This document shows positions 41,951 through 50,489 of a DNA stretch of 53,574 bases, one piece after another. A program made the position numbers and the translations under genes. Origin of the DNA: Actinomycetales bacterium UBA1383 (GTDB taxonomy: Bacteria; Actinomycetota; Actinomycetes; Actinomycetales; Actinomycetaceae); NCBI GenBank assembly GCA_002305415.1, contig DBQX01000028.1, positions 68,757-122,330 on the forward strand. The letters are read 5' to 3'. Within the stretch, counting starts at the first letter, position 1. Each line of letters begins with the position of its first letter. Under the pieces are notes generated by a model, which did no database searches, had not been told where the DNA came from, and worked only from the letters and a program-made list of their open reading frames with translations.

Positions 41951-44900
41951 TCAGCGCGTTCGAGGTCGCCCGCGTCCTTCGCGACGACCCTCCGACACCG
42001 GAGCAGGCAGCCGTCATCGAGGCGCCCCTCGAGCCGCTGCTCGTGGTCGCGGGGGCCGGTTCGGGCAAGACCGCGACCATGGCGGCGCGGGTCGTGTGGC
42101 TCGCCGTGAACGGCGTCGTCGCTGCGGAGGACGTCCTCGGCCTGACCTTCACGCGCAAGGCGGCCGGGGAACTCGCGGACCGGGTCCGCGCGCGCCTCGC
42201 GGCGGCGGTGCAGGCGTTCGGGCTCACGGACGCCGGGCAGCCGAGGGTCGCGACCTACAACTCATTCGCGGCCGCCCTGGTGCGCGATCACGGGCTCCGG
42301 GTGGGGCGTGATCCCGATGCGGCGGTGATCTCACGGGCCGGGGCGTGGCAGATCGTGGACGGACTCCTGCGGGACTGGCAGTCGGACATCGACGTCGACG
42401 CCGCTCCCGCCACGCTCATCGCCCGGACGCTGGCGCTCTCGGACGAGCTGCGCGCGAACCTCCTCACCGCGGCGGAGGCTCGCGAGGGCATCGGCGACCT
42501 CATCCGCCAGTTCGAGGAGCCGCGCACCGGCCGTGCCGTCAGAGAGGTCAGGGACGTCCCGATCGCGGCCCTCCGCCAGCGACTCGCCCTCCTTGACCTC
42601 GTGGAGGCCTACCAGGAGCGCAAACACGCCCTCGGGGTCACGGAGTTCGCCGACCAGGTGGCGGACGCATGCAGGATCGCCCGTGATGCGCCCGCCGTGG
42701 GCACCGCGATGCGTGCCGCGTACCGGGTGGTGTTGCTCGACGAGTTCCAGGACACGTCAGTCGCGCAGCTCGGCCTCCTGGCGGACCTCTTCGGCCCGGG
42801 TCACCCGGTTCTCGCGGTCGGTGACCCCAACCAGGCGATCTACGGCTGGCGTGGCGCGTCGGCAGCCTCCCTCACGGGCTTCCGTGCACGGTTCGCCGAA
42901 CGCGGGCGTCCCGTCCGCGCGCTCACCCTCAGCACGTCGTGGCGAAACGACGTCGGCATCCTCCGGGCCGCCAACGCCGTCAGCGTACCGCTGCGGGACG
43001 GGGCGGAGGGAGGGACGCCGGTTCCCGTGCTCGCCGCGCGGGCCGGCGCCGGCGCCGGCGAGGTGCACCAGAGCGTGACGGCGACGGCGCTCGAGGAGGC
43101 CGCGGCGATTGCCCGCTGGGTGGAGGAGCGCTGGTCCCCGGGGCGGAGCGCGGCGGTGTTGTGCAGGGCCCGGAAGCAGTTCCCCGCCCTGATCCGGGCG
43201 TTCCGCGATCGGGGGATCCCTGTCACAGTCGTCGGTCTGTCCGGCCTCCTTTTCACACCGGAGGTGATCGACCTGCGGAGCGCCCTCGAGGTGGTCGCGG
43301 ACCCGGGGCGCGGGGACGCCATGATGCGGCTGCTGACCAACGAACGGCTCGGGATGGCGGACCTGCATGCCCTGGCCGCGTGGTCCAGCGCACTCGCGGG
43401 ACCGGACCCAGCTTCATTGGTGGAGGCGGTGGACAGCCCGCCTCCACCGGGGTGGCGGTCGCCCGCGGGGCACGCCTTGAGTGCCGACGCGCGGGCCCGG
43501 GTGTCGCGGCTGGCCGCCGCGATCGGGCACGTGCGCCGGCTCGCGTGGCTCCCTCTTCCCGAGCTGGTGGTGGAGGCGGAACGGGCCCTTGGACTGGACA
43601 TCGAGGTGACTGCCCGTGCCGGTGTGGATCCAGCCCGCGCGCGCGCCAACCTGGATGCGTTCGCCTCCCGGGCGGCGGACTACGCCTCCGGCGCCCTCGC
43701 GCCCACCCTGGCCGGGTTCCTCGACTGGCTGGACGCTGCGGAGGCGAACGAGAACGGGCTGGACATCGCGGCAGCCGATGTGTCGACCGACGCCGTCCAG
43801 ATCCTCACGGTGCACGCCGCGAAGGGTCTGGAGTGGGACGCCGTCGCCATCGCCGGGATGAGCGAGGGACAATTCCCGTCCTGGGACACGCGGACGACGG
43901 GAGACTCCGGCTGGCTCACCCGCGCGGACGAGCTCCCCTACCCGCTGCGCGGCGACGCGGGCTCCCTCCCGGAACTGGACCTGACGGTGGCGGACTGGCC
44001 GGCGCTACGCCAGGAGGTGTCGCGTTTCCGGGAGCGGAACCTTGCCCACGCGATCTCCGAGGAGCGGCGGCTGGCCTACGTGGCGGTGACGCGTGCCCGA
44101 TCGGCGGTGCTGCTCAGTGCCGCGCGCCACCCCGCGGGCGCGAACCGACCGGCCTCCCTGTCCCGCTTCCTGGAGGAACTCTCCGAACTTGCGACTGTTC
44201 CACCCGGTTTCGGGATCGCCGAGGCGGCGGATGGCGAGTCCACCGGCGACCTTGAGGTCCGCGGCTCCTACCCGCACGACGACCCGGCCGGGGACCGGCG
44301 CGATCAGCTCGATGCGGCCGTCGCGGCGGTGCGGCGCGCCGCCGGGAGGGTGTCGCTCCTCGGCAATCCCCCTGGCTTGGCCAGCCTTGAGGGTGCGCTC
44401 GCGGGGATCCCCATGACAGCGCGGGAACGGGAGCTGGCCGAGGAGGTGAGGGCGCTCCTGGCCGAGGCCGCAGATGATCGTGCGGGCGAAGCGGAGGTGG
44501 GGCCACTCCTGTCCGCCTCCGCCGCGATGGAACTCGTACGGGCGCCAGCCGAATTCGCGCGCCGCATGCGGCGGCCGATGCCCGGCCGCCCCCAGCCTCA
44601 CGCGCGGCGGGGCACGGAGTTCCACGCCTGGCTCGAGCGGCGCTTCCGGCGGCCAGCGCTCCTCGGCGAGCCGGAGGACATCTGGGAAGCAGATCCGGAG
44701 CCGGCCGAGCTGGAGACGCTCAAACGGTCCTTCCTCGACGGCCCGTGGGCCCACAGGGTCCCACTCGCCGTGGAACTCGATCTCGAGACTCCCGTGGCGG
44801 GCCGCCTGATCCGCTGCCGGATCGACGCCGTCTACCGCGAGGCCGATGGCGTCATGGTGGTGGACTGGAAGACCGGGCGGGAACCCACGGGTGGTGAGGA

Positions 44901-45084
44901 ACGCGAGCACCGGCAACTGCAGCTCGCGCTCTATCGATTGGCGTATGCGCGGGCCGCGGGACTGGACCTCGGCGAGGTCCGGGCGGCGTTCGTGTACGTG
45001 CGCACCGGGGTGACGATCGAGGCCGAGAACCTGACCGAGGCGCAGATCGAGGACCGGTTCGGCCCCGCGTTCGCGACTACCTGA
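41947..45084 (+). CDS. adnB: AdnB: helicase-nuclease subunit of the AdnAB resection complex
   Basis: Lead motor-nuclease of AdnAB, 1045 aa. UvrD-like motifs: Walker A GAGSGKTA (36-43), motif Ia LGLTFTRKAAGELADRV, motif II VVLLDEFQDTS, motif III GDPNQAIYGWRGA, motif V ILTVHAAKGLEWD and motif VI RRLAYVAVTRAR. The C-terminal RecB-family nuclease has RCRIDAVY and VMVVDWKTGRE (Asp and Lys of the catalytic triad), with an upstream His in GTEFHAWLERRF. The ATG overlaps the adnA stop and lies eight bases after GGGGGAGAGG. It should provide most translocation along DNA. The 3' end overlaps the convergent phosphotransferase gene by eight bases. Confidence 0.92.
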   Translation: MISAFEVARVLRDDPPTPEQAAVIEAPLEPLLVVAGAGSGKTATMAARVVWLAVNGVVAAEDVLGLTFTRKAAGELADRVRARLAAAVQAFGLTDAGQPRVATYNSFAAALVRDHGLRVGRDPDAAVISRAGAWQIVDGLLRDWQSDIDVDAAPATLIARTLALSDELRANLLTAAEAREGIGDLIRQFEEPRTGRAVREVRDVPIAALRQRLALLDLVEAYQERKHALGVTEFADQVADACRIARDAPAVGTAMRAAYRVVLLDEFQDTSVAQLGLLADLFGPGHPVLAVGDPNQAIYGWRGASAASLTGFRARFAERGRPVRALTLSTSWRNDVGILRAANAVSVPLRDGAEGGTPVPVLAARAGAGAGEVHQSVTATALEEAAAIARWVEERWSPGRSAAVLCRARKQFPALIRAFRDRGIPVTVVGLSGLLFTPEVIDLRSALEVVADPGRGDAMMRLLTNERLGMADLHALAAWSSALAGPDPASLVEAVDSPPPPGWRSPAGHALSADARARVSRLAAAIGHVRRLAWLPLPELVVEAERALGLDIEVTARAGVDPARARANLDAFASRAADYASGALAPTLAGFLDWLDAAEANENGLDIAAADVSTDAVQILTVHAAKGLEWDAVAIAGMSEGQFPSWDTRTTGDSGWLTRADELPYPLRGDAGSLPELDLTVADWPALRQEVSRFRERNLAHAISEERRLAYVAVTRARSAVLLSAARHPAGANRPASLSRFLEELSELATVPPGFGIAEAADGESTGDLEVRGSYPHDDPAGDRRDQLDAAVAAVRRAAGRVSLLGNPPGLASLEGALAGIPMTARERELAEEVRALLAEAADDRAGEAEVGPLLSASAAMELVRAPAEFARRMRRPMPGRPQPHARRGTEFHAWLERRFRRPALLGEPEDIWEADPEPAELETLKRSFLDGPWAHRVPLAVELDLETPVAGRLIRCRIDAVYREADGVMVVDWKTGREPTGGEEREHRQLQLALYRLAYARAAGLDLGEVRAAFVYVRTGVTIEAENLTEAQIEDRFGPAFATT

Positions 45085-46174
45085 CCGAGGTGCCGCTGTC
45101 CGCCGCCGGGTCGGGAGGTGAGTCGGGTGGGGAAGGCTCGCCGGGTTCGGCGTCCATCACGTGCGGGTCCCCGGTCGCGGCGGGCGACTCCTCCACCTCG
45201 AGGCTCCCCTCGACCTCCCATTCCTGAACCGTTGGCGTGTACTGCCCGATCGGCGCGGAATCGGCCACCTGGCGGGCGAGTTCCGCCAGCATCGATTCCG
45301 CGTCCCGGATGATCTCGGGGTTCCCGATCCGGACACCGTGCAGCAGCCAGCGGGCGACGGCCAATTCGGAGTAGAGCACGGCCCTGCCAACAAGGTGAGG
45401 ATCGGGCCGCTCGCTGCGCGCCATCGCGTAGGCCTCCTCGAGCGTGTCGAGGCTCTGCTCCGGTGCCGCGGCGTAGAGCCAGGCGAGGTCCTCGGAGGGG
45501 TCACCGACGTGCGCGTTGGACCAGTTCGTGATCGCCGAGATGTGGCCGTTCTTGACGAGGATATTCTCCGGGGCGAGATCACCGTGGACCGGGCACGCGC
45601 TGAAGCGCCACAGCGCGATGTCCTCCAGCGCCCGTTCCCAGCGGGCCAGCAGCACGGGTGGCACCAGGCCGGTACGGGCGGCGTCGTCGAACTCGGCGAG
45701 CCGGCGGGCTCGGTAGCTCGCGGCGTCGTAGACCGGCAACCCTGCATCCGCGATGAGGCCCGGGTCGAGTTCGTGGATCGCGGCGATCGCGCGCCCGAGG
45801 GACGCCGTCGGCCCCGGGCCGGGCGTGAGGGCGTCGAGTTCGAGTTCGCGCCCCGGGAGCTCGCGGTGGACGATCGCGCGCCAGCCCTCCCTGGTGGGGG
45901 CAGAACCTTCGGGGACCGCCACCTCGAAGGGCAGGTGACCCGCGCGGACGGCGGACGCGAGCGCCCGCAGCACCTCCACCTCGGCGTCGAGGGCGGTCGC
46001 CGCGGCGGCGTGGACCGGGGCCTGCACCACCCAGTGCCGGCCGGCGGCGTCCAGGACGCCGCACCACTCGTAGTCGGCCGTGACCTTCTGGGGCGGCCGT
46101 GTGGCGACGACGTCGAGTCCAGGGACCGCGACCGTCGCGAGTGCCGCAAGCTGGAGCGAGCGATGACGAGCCAC
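45077..46174 (-). CDS. Aminoglycoside-phosphotransferase-fold protein, probably catalytically degenerate
   Basis: APH/choline-kinase-fold protein of 365 aa, of the kind often labelled phosphotransferase or macrolide 2'-phosphotransferase. The catalytic loop CPVHGDLAPENILV is intact (His197, Asp199, Asn204). The metal-binding aspartate after it is Asn217 (SAITNWSNAHVGDPSEDLAWL in two parts), and the strand that normally carries the ATP-anchoring basic residue reads HWVVQAP with Gln51. It may therefore be a pseudokinase or bind nucleotide differently. An acidic Pro-rich tail of about 50 residues ends it. The GTG start is leaderless behind TACGGT (46186-46181). Confidence 0.8.
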   Translation of the reverse strand: MARHRSLQLAALATVAVPGLDVVATRPPQKVTADYEWCGVLDAAGRHWVVQAPVHAAAATALDAEVEVLRALASAVRAGHLPFEVAVPEGSAPTREGWRAIVHRELPGRELELDALTPGPGPTASLGRAIAAIHELDPGLIADAGLPVYDAASYRARRLAEFDDAARTGLVPPVLLARWERALEDIALWRFSACPVHGDLAPENILVKNGHISAITNWSNAHVGDPSEDLAWLYAAAPEQSLDTLEEAYAMARSERPDPHLVGRAVLYSELAVARWLLHGVRIGNPEIIRDAESMLAELARQVADSAPIGQYTPTVQEWEVEGSLEVEESPAATGDPHVMDAEPGEPSPPDSPPDPAADSGTSVR

Positions 46175-46180
46175 GGCTCC

Positions 46181-46186
46181 ACCGTA
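46181..46186 (-). promoter_or_regulatory. Leaderless -10 box of the phosphotransferase-like gene
   Basis: TACGGT on the leftward strand, six bases before the GTG at 46174; it decides this start over an open frame extending 12 codons upstream. Confidence 0.5.
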
Positions 46187-46449
46187 CGGGTTCGCGGGAG
46201 TGAGGCGCACGTCCCACGCCGGGACCCATCGCCTCCGCGCCCGTGTCCAGCCTCCGGACGACGCGGGTGAGAATCGTCACCGCCCCGGCGCTCACCTTCG
46301 GGTGCGGGGTGGGCCGGAGCCGCGGAAACACGCCGTTTCCTCCGGTTCACGAGGGTCTCCGGTCCGTCCACAGGCGTGCGAGATGGCACGCTCGCAGTCT
46401 CGGCGGCCGGCTACCGTGCGGAGTGTCAAGGTCATCGCCAGGGGGGCAC
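46187..46449 (+). promoter_or_regulatory. Upstream region of the tad operon with two inverted repeats
   Basis: This is the longest non-coding stretch. It holds GGAAAC-N5-GTTTCC (46324-46340) and TGCGAG-N8-CTCGCA (46377-46396). A -10 candidate TACCGT (46412-46417) places the second repeat over the -35 position, where a regulator would act. The leader ends in AGGGGGGC just before the ATG at 46450. No further gene is visible here. Confidence 0.45.
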
Positions 46450-47688
46450 ATGAACGACGCCGTCGCGCTGCTCGAGTACGAGGTCCGCGAACTGGCACGT
46501 CGGCGCGGAATCGATCCGGTCGAGGACTTCACCGCGTTCCGGTCCTTGATCTCGGAAGCACTCGCGGACTACGACGACCGCTCGATGGCGGGTCTCGTCC
46601 CCCCGCTGGCGGACTCCGACGGCGTGGCGAAGGGCCTGCTTGACGCGGTGGCTGGTCTCGGTCCCCTCCAGCGATACCTCGACGACCCGACCGTCGAGGA
46701 GCTGTGGATCAACGAGCCCGGCAAGGTGTTCGTCGCACGGTCGGGGCGCCCCGAACTCACCACCACCATCCTCGACCACCAGTCGGTACGCGACCTCGTG
46801 GAGCGCATGCTGCGCAGCTCGGGTCGCAGGATCGACATGTCGCAGCCGTTCGTGGATGCGGCGCTCACGGGTGGTGAGCGTCTCCACGTGGTGATCCCCC
46901 CGGTGACCTCGGGGGCGTGGGCGGTGAACATCCGGAAGTACGTCGCGCGGGCCGGCCGGCTGTCCGATCTGGTGGAGCGTGGTTCGTTGTCGCCGGCTGC
47001 GGCGGCGTTCCTCGACGCGGCGGTGGTGAGCGGACTCAACGTCCTCGTCTCGGGAGCCACCCAGGCGGGCAAGACGACGATGGTCCGCGCGCTCGCCGGG
47101 GCGATCCCCGTGAGCCAGCGGGTCGTGAGCTGCGAGGAGGTCTTCGAGCTCAACCTGGCGAATCGGGACTGCGTGGCCCTGCAGTGCCGGCAGCCCAGCC
47201 TCGAGGGAACCGGCGAGATCCCGCTGCGGCGCCTCGTGAAGGAAGCCCTGCGGATGCGGCCGGACCGACTCATCGTGGGAGAGGTCCGGGAAGCCGAGGC
47301 CTTCGACCTCCTGATCGCCCTGAACTCAGGGTTGCCCGGCATGTCCACGATCCACGCGAACTCGGCTCGTGAGGCGGTGGTCAAGCTGTCCACACTCCCG
47401 CTCCTCGCGGGCGAGAACGTCACTGCGGCGTTCGTCACGCCCACGGTGGCGCAGGCGCTGGATCTCGTGGTCCACCTCGACCTCTCCCGGGAGGGGGCTC
47501 GCACGGTCCGCGAGATCGTGGCCGTCACGGGAAGGGTCGAGGGCGGAGTCATCGAGACGGCGGACCTCTTCGCGCGTTCTGGCGGGGTCCTTCGCCGGAT
47601 GGGCGGTGAGCCTGGTGGCGTCGAGCGCTTCGAGCGTGCCGGATTCGATGTCCGGGAACTCCTGGCCGGGAGCTCCGGATGGGCGTAG
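46450..47688 (+). CDS. cpaF: Flp/Tad pilus assembly ATPase CpaF (TadA)
   Basis: Secretion ATPase of the type II/IV superfamily powering Flp pilus assembly, 412 aa, cytoplasmic hexamer. Walker A is SGATQAGKTTM, Walker B region RPDRLIVGEVREAEAFD, with the Asp box SCEEVFELNL and the His box MSTIHANSAREAV. The N-terminal domain (about 1-130) includes LGPLQRYLDDPTVEELWINE. It is the first gene of a seven-gene tad operon (cpaF-tadB-tadC-pilin-tadE-tadE2-tadG). No prepilin peptidase or CpaE homologue lies in the window. Confidence 0.92.
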   Translation: MNDAVALLEYEVRELARRRGIDPVEDFTAFRSLISEALADYDDRSMAGLVPPLADSDGVAKGLLDAVAGLGPLQRYLDDPTVEELWINEPGKVFVARSGRPELTTTILDHQSVRDLVERMLRSSGRRIDMSQPFVDAALTGGERLHVVIPPVTSGAWAVNIRKYVARAGRLSDLVERGSLSPAAAAFLDAAVVSGLNVLVSGATQAGKTTMVRALAGAIPVSQRVVSCEEVFELNLANRDCVALQCRQPSLEGTGEIPLRRLVKEALRMRPDRLIVGEVREAEAFDLLIALNSGLPGMSTIHANSAREAVVKLSTLPLLAGENVTAAFVTPTVAQALDLVVHLDLSREGARTVREIVAVTGRVEGGVIETADLFARSGGVLRRMGGEPGGVERFERAGFDVRELLAGSSGWA

Positions 47689-48530
47689 TCGTGGGCCTCG
47701 TCCTCGGCGGAGGACTGGTGCTGGTCTGGCTCTCCTTCTTTCCCGCCGGGGTGCGCACGCCACGTGAACGGCCCCACCCGCTGCAGGACCTCCTCACGCA
47801 GGCGGGCTGGTACGGCGTCTCGCCCCGTTCCTTCGTGACGCTCGGCATCGTTCTGGCGTTCCTGGTCGCTGCCACCGTCTGGCTCTTCACCACGGCGGTG
47901 ACCATCGCTCTCGCCTTTGGTCTCATCGTGGGATCGCTACCGCTGGTGGTCGTCGGCGTGCGGGCCGAGAAGCGCCGGACCGAACTGAGGGCATTGTGGC
48001 CGGACGCGGTCGATGACCTGCTCAGCTCGGTCCGTGCCGGGATGTCGCTCCCCGAGGCGTTGATGTCGCTCGCCGAACGCGGACCGGAGGAACTGCGCGC
48101 ACCGTTCGCCGAGTTCGTGCGGGACTATCAGGTGACGGCCCGGTTCGACACGAGCCTCGACCTGCTCAAGGACCGTTTCGCGGATCCGGTGGCCGACCGG
48201 CTCGTCGAGGCGCTCCGACTGACTCGCGACGTCGGCGGGACCGACCTCGGCAAGACGCTGCGGGCATTGGCGACGATGCTGCGGGAGGACCAGCGGACGC
48301 GGGGTGAACTCCAGGCCCGGCAGACCTGGACCGTGAACTCCGCCCGCCTGGCCGTCGCGGCACCCTGGATCGTGCTGGCGATGCTCTCCTTCCGGACCGA
48401 GTCGGCCGTCGCCTTCAACTCGGCCGCCGGGGGTCTCGTCATCCTCACCGGCGCGGCGGCCTGCGGCTTCGCCTACTGGGTGATGCTGCGGATCGGGAAG
48501 CTTCCCGAGGAACGGCGGGTGTTCCGGTGA
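47679..48530 (+). CDS. tadB: Tad pilus inner-membrane protein TadB
   Basis: Type II secretion system F-domain protein of 283 aa, part of the inner-membrane platform on which CpaF acts. N-terminal helix GLVLGGGLVLVWLSFFPAGV, a further membrane pair, then the T2SSF domain with DAVDDLLSSVRAGMSLPEAL and RLTRDVGGTDLGKTLRAL, and C-terminal helices. The ATG overlaps cpaF by ten bases. It is distinguished from TadC by order and by the long N-terminal membrane region. Confidence 0.87.
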   Translation: MGVVVGLVLGGGLVLVWLSFFPAGVRTPRERPHPLQDLLTQAGWYGVSPRSFVTLGIVLAFLVAATVWLFTTAVTIALAFGLIVGSLPLVVVGVRAEKRRTELRALWPDAVDDLLSSVRAGMSLPEALMSLAERGPEELRAPFAEFVRDYQVTARFDTSLDLLKDRFADPVADRLVEALRLTRDVGGTDLGKTLRALATMLREDQRTRGELQARQTWTVNSARLAVAAPWIVLAMLSFRTESAVAFNSAAGGLVILTGAAACGFAYWVMLRIGKLPEERRVFR

Positions 48531-49453
48531 GGCCCTTCATGACCGGCGGCCTCATCGGATTGCTCGGCGGCCTCGGGTTCTGGCTCGTCACCTGGTCGTG
48601 GGCACGGCGGAGGTTCACGCTCGCGGAACGCATCGCCCCATACCTCCGCGCCGAGCCGCGCACGTCCCGCCTGCTCCAGGTCCAGGCGTCGACGCCGTTC
48701 CCGACGTTGGCGCGGCTGGCCGCTCCCCTCATCGCGGACGCGACCGGGGTGCTCGAGAGGCTGGGGTCCACGACGTCGAGTGTGGCGCGCCGGCTCACCC
48801 AGGCGGGTCGCACCGCCAGCGTCGAGCAGTTCCGGCTCGAGCAGCTCGGGTGGGCCGCGGTCGGGACCGCCGTCGGTCTGGTGATCGCCCTGGCAGGTGT
48901 TGCCCGCGGGACGAACCCTGTCGCGGCGCTCATGCTGGTCGTGGTGGCCGCCACCACCGGGGCAATCCTCCGCGACTACGAGTTGAGCCATGCCGCCCGA
49001 TCCCGGCAGGCGGACCTCCTGCAGGAGCTGCCCGACTTCGCGGAGATGACGGCGCTGGCGGTGGCGGCGGGGGAGAGCCCGCTGGCGGCGCTGGAGCGGG
49101 TGTCCCGGATGTCGTCCGGTGCCCTGTCGGCCGAGGTGAGCGACCTTGTGGCACGCACCCGGACTGGCACATCGCTGACCGCCGCACTGACTGCTCTCTC
49201 CGCGTCGGCGTCCTCCACGGAACTCGCGCGGTTCGCGGACTCGATCGTCGTCGCGACCGACCGGGGAACGCCGTTGGCTGAGGTGCTGCGGGCACAGGCC
49301 CGCGACATCCGCGAGAACTCCCGACAACGGCTGATGGAGGTCGGCGGATCCAAGGAGATCCTCATGATGGTCCCCGTCGTGTTCCTGATTCTGCCTGTCA
49401 CCGTCGTGTTCGCCCTCTTCCCCGGACTTGCCGTCCTGGAGGTCGGACTGTGA
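48527..49453 (+). CDS. tadC: Tad pilus inner-membrane protein TadC
   Basis: Second T2SSF-domain protein, 308 aa, partner of TadB. N-terminal helix TGGLIGLLGGLGFWLVTW, a central membrane pair (about 108-145), the F domain with LLQELPDFAEMTALAVAAGE and ARTRTGTSLTAALTALSASA, and a final pair of helices (ILMMVPVVFLILPVTVVFAL). The GTG start overlaps the tadB stop (GTGA). The pilin gene follows after 15 bases. Confidence 0.88.
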   Translation: MRPFMTGGLIGLLGGLGFWLVTWSWARRRFTLAERIAPYLRAEPRTSRLLQVQASTPFPTLARLAAPLIADATGVLERLGSTTSSVARRLTQAGRTASVEQFRLEQLGWAAVGTAVGLVIALAGVARGTNPVAALMLVVVAATTGAILRDYELSHAARSRQADLLQELPDFAEMTALAVAAGESPLAALERVSRMSSGALSAEVSDLVARTRTGTSLTAALTALSASASSTELARFADSIVVATDRGTPLAEVLRAQARDIRENSRQRLMEVGGSKEILMMVPVVFLILPVTVVFALFPGLAVLEVGL

Positions 49454-49468
49454 AAGAAAGGACAACCA

Positions 49469-49648
49469 ATGATGTCGATGCTCACGAGCGTGAGGGTGTG
49501 GCTCCGGGATGGCGAGCGGGGCGATGTCCCGGGCTGGGTCCTGGTGACGCTGATGACCGCCGGTCTCGTCGTCGCGATCTGGGCGATCGCAGGAGACGCC
49601 CTCATCACCGTGTTCAACACGGCGATCGAACGCGTCCTGTCGGCCTGA
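49469..49648 (+). CDS. Flp-type pilin (59 aa)
   Basis: Small putative major pilin, MMSMLTSVRVWLRDGERGDV then a hydrophobic segment GWVLVTLMTAGLVVAIWAIA and a short end (GDALITVFNTAIERVLSA). It has the Flp/DUF4244-like plan: short charged leader, one hydrophobic helix that packs the fibre, and a small C-terminal part. GAAAGGA lies before the ATG. Position between tadC and tadE is where actinobacterial tad loci encode the pilin. Cleavage probably occurs near the GD or PG at the helix start, by analogy only. Confidence 0.82.
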   Translation: MMSMLTSVRVWLRDGERGDVPGWVLVTLMTAGLVVAIWAIAGDALITVFNTAIERVLSA

Positions 49649-50022
49649 ACGGAGAACGGGGGTCGGCCGTCGTGGACTTCGTCCTCGTCGGCACCCTCGT
49701 GATCCTGATCTTCTCGGCGCTTCTCCAGTTCGCGCTCGCGCTGCACGTGCGGAACATCCTGATCGACTCCGCCGCCGAGGGGGCGAGAGCGGGAGCCCTC
49801 GCCGGCTCCTCCGCGGAGGTCGGCGCTGACCGCGCCCGCTACCTCATCGGGCTGGCGCTCTCGGAGCGGTACGGACAGGACGTGCGCACGGCGGTGGTCG
49901 ACGTCGATGGTGTGCCCTGTCTCCAGGTCGACATCGCCGCGCCACTGCCTCTGGTGGGGTTGGTGGGCCCGGCCCGGGTCCTCCACGTCAGTGGCCGGGC
50001 CGTACTCGAGGAGACGCTGTGA
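49645..50022 (+). CDS. TadE-like pseudopilin
   Basis: TadE-family minor pilin of about 125 aa with the prepilin-like motif NGERGSAVVDFVLVGTLVIL, a transmembrane helix (LIFSALLQFALALHV) and an exported domain with one Cys. The open frame runs upstream across the pilin gene, but those residues are shadow sequence. The only start that keeps the ERG-SAVVDF leader is CTG at 49645, in a CTGA overlap with the pilin stop. GTG 49672 would delete the motif. All other tad junctions here except tadC-pilin also overlap, which supports CTG, but the start is uncertain. Confidence 0.78.
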   Translation: MNGERGSAVVDFVLVGTLVILIFSALLQFALALHVRNILIDSAAEGARAGALAGSSAEVGADRARYLIGLALSERYGQDVRTAVVDVDGVPCLQVDIAAPLPLVGLVGPARVLHVSGRAVLEETL

Positions 50023-50489
50023 GGAGCGCATGGGCGCGCACGCGTCACCTGGCCCGGCGCCTGCGGGAGGAGGACGCTGGGAGTGCGGTCGTCGAGTTCG
50101 TGACAGTGGCGCTCGTGCTCCTCGTCCCCCTCGTGTACCTGATCCTGACGTTCTTCCTGATCCAGGGCGCCGCGTTCGCGGCGGAGGGCGCGGCCCGGGA
50201 GGCGGGCCGAATCCTCGCGGCGAGCGGGGGCCGGCCCGGGGCGCAGGAGGCTGCCCGGACCGCCACCCGCCTGGCCTTCGAGGACTTCGGTCTCGGCGCA
50301 GATGCCTCGCTGTCCTTCGAGTGCGAGGCCACCCCGTGCGCCACCCCGGGCGCACGCATCCACGTGACCGTCACGTCCCGGGTCGCGCTGCCGCTCATCT
50401 CGACCGGCGTGGCACACGCAGCCGGCGCGGTCGTACCCATCGAGGGGCGGGCCGTCGTCGTGGTCGACCGCTTCCGCCAGGCGCCGTGA
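50019..50489 (+). CDS. TadE/TadF-like pseudopilin
   Basis: Second TadE-like protein, 156 aa. A basic N-terminus (WARTRHLARRLREEDAG) precedes the prepilin motif GSAVVEFVTVALVLLVPLVY, with Glu at the +5 position, and an exported domain of about 110 residues containing a Cys pair (ECEATPCATPGA). The GTG start overlaps the tadE stop (GTGA). It probably initiates or caps pilus assembly with the other TadE-like protein. Confidence 0.85.
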   Translation: MRSAWARTRHLARRLREEDAGSAVVEFVTVALVLLVPLVYLILTFFLIQGAAFAAEGAAREAGRILAASGGRPGAQEAARTATRLAFEDFGLGADASLSFECEATPCATPGARIHVTVTSRVALPLISTGVAHAAGAVVPIEGRAVVVVDRFRQAP

